Source: an uncultured Bacteroidales bacterium
GTDB taxonomy: Bacteria > Bacteroidota > Bacteroidia > Bacteroidales > UBA932
Length of the DNA: 64,000 nt
Reading direction: 5' to 3'
Assembly: GCA_900319855.1 (NCBI GenBank)
Contig: ONQC01000012.1
Coordinates: 1-64,000, forward strand
How positions within the stretch are numbered: position 1 is the stretch's first letter; every line of letters starts with the position of its first letter. The notes under the pieces are model-generated. The model saw only the letters and a program-made list of their open reading frames with translations. It ran no database searches and had not been told where the DNA came from. Positions 1 through 7,411 of this stretch are shown in pieces. Both the position numbers and the translations under genes were made by a program.

Positions 1-1146
1 CCGCGGAAAGTAGGTGAACAATCGGTTTCTCGCGCAGATCCACAGCTGCTCTTTCCCGGAGCATTCCAAGGCGCTGACATCGTCGAACTGGCTGTTGGAA
101 ATCGTTTCATAGCGGCCGGAAGACTCCCGGAAACAGCCCAGGCCGCGGCTGGTCCCCACCCATACGTTGCCGGCCCCGTCATCCGCAATCGCCGTCACCT
201 TTTCGTGCAGGCCCACCGAAAAGCACAGGCGCAGTTTCTCGTCGGAGCGGCGCAGCTCGAACACGTGGTTGTCCTTGTAAAGCAGCGCGCGTTCCGCTCC
301 GGCGCAGGCAATCTGCAGCCCGTGCGGAGCCGGAGCGTCCCCTTCCATGCGCATCGGCGAAAAACCCTTTCCGTGATGATACAGCCATGAATCTCCCCCC
401 AGGAAACAGAGCGTCCCCCAGGGCAGCTGCATGGCGCGGAGCAGGGACCCGGAATATTTCTCCCGGAGGTCGGTCTCCTTGTCCACTAGGACAAAAGGCG
501 TACGGTGCCCGGTGGTGCCGTCCACCAGATAATAACCGTCCATATAGACCGATACCAGCAGGCGCCGCCGGTCGAACCCGGCAATCGAGAGGATCTTTCC
601 TTCACTGCCGTTGAGCCGCGTAAAACGGCCCTCCGATGCGTTCAGCTTGTGAATGCCGCCCCCGTCCGTTCCCACCCACAGGGTGGAATCCTCCTCCCGG
701 AACAGGAAATAGCGCTGGGTGGGCCGCTCGCTAACGACCAGGGTCGACAAGGCATCCACGGGAGCCATGGCGAGCAACCACCTGAAATCCAGGTTGGACA
801 GGATATCCACGTTATGGATCAGGACGCGGGCCCCGTGCAGCAACGGCTCGGCATACAGGAGTCCCCCGCCGGTATCCCGCAGGAAATCCCGTTCATCGGA
901 GACCCGGACCGGCACGCCCCAGTCCCGGGAAGCAAGATACGAGATGATCTGGTCCGGGAAATGATGGACATTTACGACAGCCTCCGTCAGCCGGTCCGCC
1001 TCGCGGCAGGCCAAACTGGAGGTCAGCCGGTCCAGCACATGGCCCAGCAGCGGCTTGCCCGCTACCGGGACCATCGCCTTGGGCATCGTATCCGTCAGCG
1101 GACGGAGCCGGGTACCCAATCCCGCAGCGAAGACCAGCGCTTTCAT
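1..1146 (-). CDS. MurU-like nucleotidyltransferase (N-terminal part) fused in frame to reg_prop beta-propeller; runs off left edge
   Basis: The reading frame opens at ATG 1146, directly after the TAA of the upstream gene, and stays open to base 1. Residues 1-149 are a sugar-1-phosphate nucleotidyltransferase of the MurU type: start MKALVFAAGLGTRLRPLTD, then PKAMVPVAGKPLLGHVL, VNVHHF, SDERD..DTGGGL, HNVDILSN and VSERPTQRYFLF. MurU makes UDP-MurNAc from MurNAc-1-phosphate in the cytoplasm, and homologs usually run about 230-250 residues. From about residue 150 the frame switches to repeats typical of periplasmic two-component propellers (LWVGTDGGGIHKL, VWVGTSRGLGCF). No signal peptide or membrane segment precedes the propeller. 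The conserved second half of the transferase is missing. I read this as a join of two unrelated genes near 690-720, by misassembly or rearrangement; a true fusion is less likely. Confidence 0.75.
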   Translation of the reverse strand, partial: MKALVFAAGLGTRLRPLTDTMPKAMVPVAGKPLLGHVLDRLTSSLACREADRLTEAVVNVHHFPDQIISYLASRDWGVPVRVSDERDFLRDTGGGLLYAEPLLHGARVLIHNVDILSNLDFRWLLAMAPVDALSTLVVSERPTQRYFLFREEDSTLWVGTDGGGIHKLNASEGRFTRLNGSEGKILSIAGFDRRRLLVSVYMDGYYLVDGTTGHRTPFVLVDKETDLREKYSGSLLRAMQLPWGTLCFLGGDSWLYHHGKGFSPMRMEGDAPAPHGLQIACAGAERALLYKDNHVFELRRSDEKLRLCFSVGLHEKVTAIADDGAGNVWVGTSRGLGCFRESSGRYETISNSQFDDVSALECSGKEQLWICARNRLFTYFPR

Positions 1147-2514
1147 TTACAGTTTCTTGACATCCCAGCCGGAGACGATGTCGCCATACGACCAGAAGGA
1201 CACCAGGAACTTCGCACCGGAGACGGCGTCCGCCACCTCATAATCCTTGGTCACATTGAATTCATTCACCAGCTTGTACTCGCCCAGCTGCACCGGCGCA
1301 CCGGCCAGGGAAGCGATCTTCGCCTCAACGAGCTTCATAAGGCCTTCATGGGCGAAAGGATCCGGATCGGCATGGTCCGGAACGGAGACCGCCGGAAGCC
1401 GGCCGCCGTTGGCATCCCGCTGGGCCCGCAGGCTGTCGGCATAGGCCTTGAACCGGGCCTGCATTTCGGGGGTACGCAAATTATTGACCGTAAAGATGGC
1501 GATGCCCTGGGCGCCACCGGCGAAGGCCAGGTCCATGTTCTTGATCAGCTCGTCCATGACCTCATCCTGCGGACGGCCGCCGAAATTTACGCCCAGGCCG
1601 CAATACAGTTCCGTCTTCGGATTCTTGTCCCGGACATTCTCCACCGTGCAGTCATAGGCGAAACTCGGATCGAGCGTATAGAAATCGGTATACACCATCG
1701 GGAAAACGATGTCCAGGTCCCACTTGCTCCAATCCTGGCGCACCATGCGGGAAGCCATCTTCGGGGTCGGGAACGGAGAAGCACCCATCTGCTTGCCATA
1801 GGAATGGATCGTCTCGGCGAACAGGTTGGCCACCTCGGCGATCTGGTCGCAGCGGAACTGGCGCCACTTCACGTCCATGGTCGGATCTTCCTGCTCCCGC
1901 GGGTCATAGCCATACTGGGCCTTGAATTTCTCGATCATCGCCGGATGGTAACCGAAATCCCACTCGGGGTACTCCCGGTCCTGGACCACACCGTAATTCG
2001 GCCAGAGGGTCGTTGGCAGGACTACGTCCACGAAACGGTGGTAGTCCAGCGCAATACCGTCCAGGCCGTCCACCTCGCAATAGGCCTTGATCTTGTCATT
2101 GAGGTATTCCCGCACCTCGGGAAGCGCCGGGCACAGGAACTTGTAATAATCCACATAAGCCGTCGTGTCGGCCAGGCTGCGACCCAGGCGGTTGACACTC
2201 AGCCACTCGGGATGCTCGGAGAGGACCTTCGCCCGGTCGTGTTCGAGGTTCATGGTCCACAGCCAGGCGAACACCTTGATACCATGGGCCTTGGCCACGG
2301 GAACGGCGACCCGGTAGTCATCCGGGGTCGGGGCGTTCAGCATCACGCCGTCGATGCCGGACTGGTTCATCACCGTACAGACGGAGTCGAAATTCATTCC
2401 GGCCCGGTAATCCAGCCAGGTCCAGAACATGGGTTCAGCGTGCTGTTTGGGTCCGCAGGCGGACAGGCAGAGGGTCAGGACGGCGACGGCCGTCAGGATA
2501 AGATTCTTTTTCAT
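1147..2514 (-). CDS. Lipoprotein with glycoside hydrolase-like (GHL10 type) TIM barrel
   Basis: The 455-residue protein starts MKKN, has a hydrophobic signal and a lipobox LSAC with Cys20, so it should be a lipoprotein. The body shows family-10-like glycosyl hydrolase features: an early FWTWLDYRAGM strand, GIDGVMLNAPTPDDYRVAV, GIKVFAWLWTMN, a WLSVNR segment, DGLDGIALDYHRFVD and a late GAQGIAIFTVNN strand, all consistent with a TIM barrel. A C-terminal tail of about 80 residues may be a separate small domain. It sits between an AmgK-type kinase (69 bases upstream) and the MurU-like frame (no gap), so a role in releasing or handling wall-derived sugars is an inference from context. Substrate is unknown. 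Confidence 0.85.
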   Translation of the reverse strand: MKKNLILTAVAVLTLCLSACGPKQHAEPMFWTWLDYRAGMNFDSVCTVMNQSGIDGVMLNAPTPDDYRVAVPVAKAHGIKVFAWLWTMNLEHDRAKVLSEHPEWLSVNRLGRSLADTTAYVDYYKFLCPALPEVREYLNDKIKAYCEVDGLDGIALDYHRFVDVVLPTTLWPNYGVVQDREYPEWDFGYHPAMIEKFKAQYGYDPREQEDPTMDVKWRQFRCDQIAEVANLFAETIHSYGKQMGASPFPTPKMASRMVRQDWSKWDLDIVFPMVYTDFYTLDPSFAYDCTVENVRDKNPKTELYCGLGVNFGGRPQDEVMDELIKNMDLAFAGGAQGIAIFTVNNLRTPEMQARFKAYADSLRAQRDANGGRLPAVSVPDHADPDPFAHEGLMKLVEAKIASLAGAPVQLGEYKLVNEFNVTKDYEVADAVSGAKFLVSFWSYGDIVSGWDVKKL

Positions 2515-2583
2515 AGATTCTTCACTTCGTTCAGAATGACAATTATGGATTCCGGAGGGCTATATTCAATTTGACAGGGGGCA

Positions 2584-4005
2584 TTACATAATCTTTTCAA
2601 TATCCAGCTCGCGGTGGTACACCGTAATGCGCACGTCGAAACGGCGCCGCAGATGTTCGGCGAGGTGCTCCGCGCAATAGACGGAACGGTGCTGGCCGCC
2701 TGTGCAGCCGAACGCCACCTGCAAATGCGTAAACTTCCGCTCGATGAACCGCTTCACATGCGGATCCACCAGCGCATAGGCATGCTCCAGGAACTGCAGG
2801 ATACCGCCGTCATCCTCCAGGAACTTGATGACTTCCGCATCCATGCCGTTGAACTGGCGGTAATATTCAAATTTACCCGGATTGTTGATCGCCCGGCAGT
2901 CGAAGACATAACCTCCGCCGTTGCCGCTGCGGTCCACCGGAATACCTTTCTTGTAGGCGAAACTGAAGATACTGACTTCCAGGCGCCGGTCATCGGCCGT
3001 CTCATAGAACTGGGACATGGTGGTCAGTTTCGTCAGGATCCCGTTCAGGTACGGATAGGCCGTAAACGGTGTGCGGACCAGGGCGCGCAGATTGTCCATG
3101 GCGAAGGGTACGCTGGCCAGGAAATGGGGCTTCTTCTCAAAGTACCCCCGGAAACCGTAGGTACCCAGCACCTGCAGCGTCCGGAAAAGCACGAAGAGGC
3201 GGAGTTTCTCCCGGAAAGCCTCTTCATCCACATCCGGGACATAGGCTTTCAGGGCCTTCAGATAGGCCGCGATCATCTCCTGGCGGAGCGTCTCGGGATA
3301 CCGGGCGCGTGCCTGCCAGACAAAAGAGGCCACGTCATAGTAAATCGGCCCCCGGCGACCGCCCTGGAAATCAATGAAATACAATTCATCATCCCGGACC
3401 ATCACGTTGCGGGCCTGGAAATCCCGGTAGAGGAATGTCTGCCCCATGTCTTCCAGCAGGTCGGCGCGGAAACGGTCGAAATCATCCTGCAGCCGGGCCT
3501 CGTTGAATTCCAGGCCCGTCGCCTTCAGGAAACAGTATTTGAAATAGTTCAGGTCGAAATTGACCATCCGTTCCCCGAACGCCGGTTCCGGATAACAGAC
3601 GGACCAGTCCAGGCCTGCCCCGCCCTCGAACTGGATCTTCGGCAGGGCCGCCATCGCCCGGCAAAGGAGCGCCCGCTCCTGCGGATCGTATTCCCCGCTC
3701 TCACGGCCATGCGCCACCCGGTCGTACAGGAGTTCCATACCCAGGTCTTCCTGCAGGTAGCACATGCCGTCGCCGCTGACGGCCAGCACCTGGGGGACCC
3801 GGATCCCTTTCGAAGCAAAATGATTATCCAGGGCCAGGAAAGCCCGGTTTTCATCGGCATCGGTACCGACGACTCCGACGGCGGTACATTCTCCGGCCGT
3901 CAGGCGGAAATATTGGCGGTGGCTTCCGGAACCGGTCATGGCGACCGCTTCTTCCGGCTCACGGCCGAAGACGCTCCGGAACAAAGGGTAGAGCAGTTTT
4001 TCCAT
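2584..4005 (-). CDS. AmgK-like sugar kinase fused to RapZ C-terminal domain
   Basis: I chose ATG 4005 (MEKLLYPLF) over an upstream TTG because the longer frame would overlap the divergent pncB start. Of 473 residues, about 1-330 form an aminoglycoside-phosphotransferase fold: GSGSHRQYFRL near the start, catalytic loop YRDFQARN with Asp195 and Asn200, and metal-binding IDFQGG with Asp212. The likely reaction is anomeric phosphorylation of MurNAc or GlcNAc in wall recycling, as for AmgK. From about residue 340 the sequence matches the RapZ C-terminal domain (LEVSIFSFAYKKGIP, VFDCRAINNPG, FGCTGGQHRSVY). RapZ C-domains bind glucosamine-6-phosphate in Enterobacteria, so the fusion may couple kinase activity to amino-sugar level; that is inference. 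The RapZ P-loop domain is absent. Confidence 0.88.
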   Translation of the reverse strand: MEKLLYPLFRSVFGREPEEAVAMTGSGSHRQYFRLTAGECTAVGVVGTDADENRAFLALDNHFASKGIRVPQVLAVSGDGMCYLQEDLGMELLYDRVAHGRESGEYDPQERALLCRAMAALPKIQFEGGAGLDWSVCYPEPAFGERMVNFDLNYFKYCFLKATGLEFNEARLQDDFDRFRADLLEDMGQTFLYRDFQARNVMVRDDELYFIDFQGGRRGPIYYDVASFVWQARARYPETLRQEMIAAYLKALKAYVPDVDEEAFREKLRLFVLFRTLQVLGTYGFRGYFEKKPHFLASVPFAMDNLRALVRTPFTAYPYLNGILTKLTTMSQFYETADDRRLEVSIFSFAYKKGIPVDRSGNGGGYVFDCRAINNPGKFEYYRQFNGMDAEVIKFLEDDGGILQFLEHAYALVDPHVKRFIERKFTHLQVAFGCTGGQHRSVYCAEHLAEHLRRRFDVRITVYHRELDIEKIM

Positions 4006-4053
4006 CCATTCAGAATATTGTCCAAAGGTAGCAAAAAAGTCTGAAATAATCCT

Positions 4054-4061
4054 TACATTTG
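4054..4061 (+). promoter_or_regulatory. Bacteroidota -7 element of pncB
   Basis: TACATTTG matches the TAnnTTTG consensus exactly and ends 22 bases before the pncB ATG. No clear -33 TTTG lies at the expected distance. The 77-base gap must also hold the divergent kinase promoter. Confidence 0.7.
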
Positions 4062-4082
4062 CCCCAATCAACACTTGAAACC

Positions 4083-5576
4083 ATGCCAATGCTCAGTCCC
4101 GCTTATTGCAGCGACAAATACCAGTACACCATGGGCAAGTCCTTCTACGAAACCGGACGCGCCCAACAGATTGCCGTGTTCAACATGTTCTACCGCAAGG
4201 CCCCCGAGAACAACAACTGGGCGGTCGTCAGCGGTACCCGCGAAGTCATCGAGATGGTGCAGAACATCGGTAAGATGCCCGCGGATTTCTATGAGAAATT
4301 CCTGCCGGGCGAGGATTATGCCGAATTCCGCAACTACCTCAGCACCATGAAGTTTACCGGCAATGTGTACGCCATGCGCGAAGGCGAGATTGTCTTCCCC
4401 AACCAGCCGGTCATCACCGTTGAAGGCCCGCTCATCGAAGCCCAGATCCTCGAGACCCCGATCCTGTGCATCATGAACCACCAGATGGCGGTCGCCACCA
4501 AGGCCTCCCGCGTCTGCCGTGCCACCAACCGGCCTGTCAGCGAATTCGGTTCCCGCCGGGCCCACGGTCCCTGGGCCGCCCAGTTCGGCGCCAAGGCTGC
4601 GATTATCGCCGGCTGCGCCAGCACCTCCAACATCCTGACCGGCGTGGCCAACGTAGTCCCTTCGACCGGCACCATGGCCCACAGCTACGTCACGTCCTAC
4701 GGCAGCAGCGTCGAAGGCGAGCACAAGGCCTTCTGCGACTACATCAACACCCACCGTGGCGAGAACCTGATCCTGCTGATCGACACCTATGACACCCTTA
4801 AGTGCGGCATCCTCAACGCCATCCGCGCCTTCCGGGAAAACGGCATCGATGACAATTATCCGTATGGCTACGGCATCCGCCTGGACAGCGGCGACCTCGC
4901 CTACCTGTCCATCAAGGTCCGCAAGATCCTCGACGAGCACGGCATGACCGGCTGCAAGATCTTCGCCACCAACTCCCTCGACGAATACCTGATCACCGAC
5001 CTGGAACGCCAGGGTGCCCAGATCGACTCCTACGGCGTGGGCGACGCCATCGCCACCAGCAAGGCGGCCCCGTGCTTCGGCAACGTCTACAAACTGGTCC
5101 AGATCAACGGCGAACCCGTGCTCAAACGCTCCGAGGATACCATCAAGCTCATCAACCCGGGCTTCCAGATCACCTACCGGATCATCAAGAAAGACCCGGA
5201 CCTGGGCGAGGTTTACAAGGCGGACGTCACCTGCCTCCGCGGAGACGCCACGGCCCAGGCCATCGAGGCCGGACAGACGTTCACCATCTATGACGAGCAG
5301 GACCGTTATAAATACAAGACCTTTGAGGCCGGCACCTATTCCTGGCGCCACCTCCAGGACCCGGTCATCCAGAACGGTGAACCCTGCTTCGTCGAGCACA
5401 CCCTGCTCGAGAAGAAGGCTTTCTACAACGATACCCTCCATCATTTCAGCCCGTCCGAGCGCCGTCTGATCAACCCGCACTATTACAAAGTCGACATTTC
5501 GGAAGAGCTCCGCGCCGTCAAGCTGGAGATCCTGGAACGGATCAACCGGCAGATTGCGGATTTCCACATCGACTGA
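4083..5576 (+). CDS. pncB: Nicotinate phosphoribosyltransferase
   Basis: The enzyme converts nicotinate and PRPP, with ATP, to nicotinate mononucleotide in NAD salvage. The start ATG 4083 (MPMLSPAYCSDKYQYTMG) gives 497 residues, normal for the family; an upstream in-frame TTG at 4059 would overlap the promoter. Diagnostic segments include the N-terminal TDxYQ-like CSDKYQYTM, EFGSRRAHG (Glu at about 155), STSNILTGV, and the phosphoribosyl-binding stretch IRLDSGDLAYLS near residue 265. It lies in the same direction as pncA 1.2 kb downstream, so the two salvage steps may be regulated together, although two exported proteins and an internal promoter intervene. Confidence 0.96.
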   Translation: MPMLSPAYCSDKYQYTMGKSFYETGRAQQIAVFNMFYRKAPENNNWAVVSGTREVIEMVQNIGKMPADFYEKFLPGEDYAEFRNYLSTMKFTGNVYAMREGEIVFPNQPVITVEGPLIEAQILETPILCIMNHQMAVATKASRVCRATNRPVSEFGSRRAHGPWAAQFGAKAAIIAGCASTSNILTGVANVVPSTGTMAHSYVTSYGSSVEGEHKAFCDYINTHRGENLILLIDTYDTLKCGILNAIRAFRENGIDDNYPYGYGIRLDSGDLAYLSIKVRKILDEHGMTGCKIFATNSLDEYLITDLERQGAQIDSYGVGDAIATSKAAPCFGNVYKLVQINGEPVLKRSEDTIKLINPGFQITYRIIKKDPDLGEVYKADVTCLRGDATAQAIEAGQTFTIYDEQDRYKYKTFEAGTYSWRHLQDPVIQNGEPCFVEHTLLEKKAFYNDTLHHFSPSERRLINPHYYKVDISEELRAVKLEILERINRQIADFHID

Positions 5577-5622
5577 TGTTGGCAAGCTTTTTGCAGAATC
5601 CATTTACAAAAAGATCATAACC

Positions 5623-5973
5623 ATGAAAAAGACCGTATTGTTTTTCCTCGCCGCATGCCTGACCGCCCTGATGGCGGCCGCCATGCCCGCCTCCGCCCGG
5701 ACCGTCCGGGTCGCAGAGGATGCCGTTACCGTTGCCCAGGACGAGGAGACCTTCGATGTATACCTGAAAGAAGTCGGTGTCAATAAAGTCAAGGTCGTCA
5801 AGATCCTCCGTACCCACCTCGAGGTCGACCTGAAGGTCGCCTATGAAATGGTGCAGGAAGCCCCGACCGTCGTCGGTGAAGGCCTCACCGCCGAGAAGGC
5901 CAAGGCCCTTGAGAAGGAACTCAAGGAAGCCGGCGCGACCGTCGAGCTGAAGGCGCCGAAAGTCAAGAAATAA
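5623..5973 (+). CDS. Exported protein with ribosomal L7/L12 C-terminal-like domain
   Basis: The 116-residue protein begins MKKTVLFFLAACLTALMAAA and has an ASA|R type signal peptidase site, so it should be exported. Residues from about 45 on (ETFDVYLKEVGVNKVKVVK through EAGATVELK) align without gaps over about 68 positions to my memory of the E. coli L7/L12 C-terminal domain, with close to half identical. The factor-contact motif VIKAVR is kept as VVKILR, but the GLGLKEAK helix is changed to EVDLKVAY, replacing a key Lys with Tyr. There is no N-terminal dimerisation or hinge region. A ribosomal stalk role is excluded by export; the fold has probably been reused in the periplasm. Function unknown. 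It follows pncB by 46 bases. Confidence 0.88.
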   Translation: MKKTVLFFLAACLTALMAAAMPASARTVRVAEDAVTVAQDEETFDVYLKEVGVNKVKVVKILRTHLEVDLKVAYEMVQEAPTVVGEGLTAEKAKALEKELKEAGATVELKAPKVKK

Positions 5974-5996
5974 TAGATTGTAACATGCTTATGCGG

Positions 5997-6024
5997 GGAC
6001 CGGTCCTTTTTAAGGGGCCGGTCC
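5997..6024 (+). terminator. Hairpin after the L7/L12-like gene
   Basis: GGACCGG and CCGGTCC form a 7-pair stem, with a further CCTT/AAGG pairing inside the loop. No T-tract follows, so it may be a weak terminator or an RNA end-protecting stem. It separates the pncB/L12-like unit from the next promoter. Confidence 0.5.
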
Positions 6025-6025
6025 T

Positions 6026-6057
6026 CTTGCGTGTATGGGGAAAATTCGATACATTTG
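6026..6057 (+). promoter_or_regulatory. Promoter of the 6064 lipoprotein
   Basis: CTTG at 6026-6029, a 20-base spacer and TACATTTG at 6050-6057 match the Bacteroidota -33/-7 pattern. The -7 element ends only 6 bases before the ATG, so the transcript should start at or next to the start codon. Confidence 0.75.
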
Positions 6058-6063
6058 CACGTA

Positions 6064-6816
6064 ATGAAGGCACGTTTCAAACTTTCTGTGCTGGCAGTCC
6101 TGGCACTGCTGGCCGGCTGCAAGGGAGAAGACGCCGTGGAAGAGCCGGTCGACTTCACCCAGGCAACCTATACGCTCTATAACGGCGGACAGGTCAGCGT
6201 GGGGCTGGCCGTCGTCAATCCGGTTTCCCAAAACCTGACCATTCCCCTGGAAATCGAGGGACCGGCATCGGATGTCACCATCATCCCGCAGGAGATCACC
6301 ATTCCGGCCGGAGAGATTTCCGGCGGGACTGTCATTACGGACAAATCCCTTACCGAAGGAGCACGGCTGATCCTTTCCGTCAACCCGCCCCAGGGATACA
6401 TGGGTGGGAAACGCGGGACCACGACGGTCATTTATGACCCGCGGGAAGCCCTGGATTGCTCCATTCCCGGAACCGAGTATTCATTCACGGAAGGGATGGA
6501 ACTGGCCGTCGTCCTGACCGGAGCGCGCAGCAACGCGGACTTCAAGGCGGAAGCCGACCTGCTCATCCCCGTTTACTACACCGGTGACGGCGGACAGACG
6601 GACGGCAGCAACGAAATCATCTTCAAGGAAGGCGGTTTTGTCGTCAAGAAAGGCAGCAACATCGGCTACGGACACCTGATTCGCAGCCACACCACCGATA
6701 TCGAACGGCCGCTGACCGCCCGCATCGGCATCGCGGATTTCGCTGACACGCGGATCCGTTCCGCCGGACAGCAGGTGACCGTCAACATCCCGAAAACTGA
6801 GAAAAAAGACAAATAA
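6064..6816 (+). CDS. Lipoprotein with DUF1735-like beta-sandwich domain
   Basis: The 250-residue protein starts at ATG 6064 (MKARFKLSVLAVLALLAGC); LAGC is a clear lipobox. After it comes a segment FTQATYTLYNGGQVSVGLAV...VTIIPQEITIPAG, which resembles the N-terminal beta domains (DUF1735/BT_3987 type) of Bacteroidales surface lipoproteins, and a second beta-rich half ending VTVNIPKTEKKDK. No catalytic motif is visible. It stops 4 bases before pncA and likely shares a transcript with it from the promoter just upstream, though a surface protein has no obvious link to NAD salvage. A carbohydrate or adhesin role would be a guess. Confidence 0.82.
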   Translation: MKARFKLSVLAVLALLAGCKGEDAVEEPVDFTQATYTLYNGGQVSVGLAVVNPVSQNLTIPLEIEGPASDVTIIPQEITIPAGEISGGTVITDKSLTEGARLILSVNPPQGYMGGKRGTTTVIYDPREALDCSIPGTEYSFTEGMELAVVLTGARSNADFKAEADLLIPVYYTGDGGQTDGSNEIIFKEGGFVVKKGSNIGYGHLIRSHTTDIERPLTARIGIADFADTRIRSAGQQVTVNIPKTEKKDK

Positions 6817-6820
6817 CGGC

Positions 6821-7408
6821 ATGAAAGACTGTGCATTGGTTGTCGTGGACATGCTCTACGATTTTATCGACGGATCCATGGCCTGCGCCCACGCCGAGGA
6901 GGCGGTGCAGCGTTCCCTGGACTTCATCCGCGAGAAGACCTCCGAGCCGCAGGAGACCGAAGAGGTCATCCGGGGCGCTTTCCCCATCCTCTTCGTCCGG
7001 GATTTCCACCCCGCCGACCACTGTTCTTTCAAAGAGCAGGGCGGTCCCTGGCCGCCGCACTGCGTGCAAGGCACCCATGGCGCCGAAGTGCACGAGGCCC
7101 TCGTCCCGTATACCGACGAAGCCCTGACCTTCTACAAGGGCTACGACCGGGCCGTCGAGCAGTATTCCGGTTTCGAAGGCATCAATGAGGCCGGCCAGAG
7201 CCTGCATGACGTACTGGACATCATGGACATCAAGAATGTCTACGTCTGCGGCATCGCCACCGAGTATTGCGTGCGCAACACCTGCGAAGACCTGCTGAAA
7301 GCCGGATACAATGTCTACCTGCTGCAGGACGCCATCGGCTATGTCGAGGAAGAGGGGCACCGCAAAGCCCTTCCCGAAATGGAAGCGGAAGGCATCCACC
7401 TGGTCTAG
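6821..7408 (+). CDS. pncA: Nicotinamidase
   Basis: The enzyme hydrolyses nicotinamide to nicotinate and ammonia, supplying the substrate of PncB encoded upstream. The 195-residue isochorismatase-fold protein shows the catalytic triad Asp10 (VVVDMLYDF), Lys106 (YKGYDR) and Cys150 (GIATEYCVRNT), and metal-site residues in RDFHPADH. PPHCVQGTHGAE is a family signature. The length is usual. It starts 4 bases after the lipoprotein stop and ends 3 bases before the helicase ATG, so these are co-transcribed. Confidence 0.95.
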   Translation: MKDCALVVVDMLYDFIDGSMACAHAEEAVQRSLDFIREKTSEPQETEEVIRGAFPILFVRDFHPADHCSFKEQGGPWPPHCVQGTHGAEVHEALVPYTDEALTFYKGYDRAVEQYSGFEGINEAGQSLHDVLDIMDIKNVYVCGIATEYCVRNTCEDLLKAGYNVYLLQDAIGYVEEEGHRKALPEMEAEGIHLV

Positions 7409-7411
7409 GCC

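Noticed and set aside
505-2574. Long open frame on the plus strand opposite the lipoprotein and left-edge gene
   Set aside because: It has no domain signature and lies antisense to coding frames with clear homology; high GC keeps the opposite strand open.
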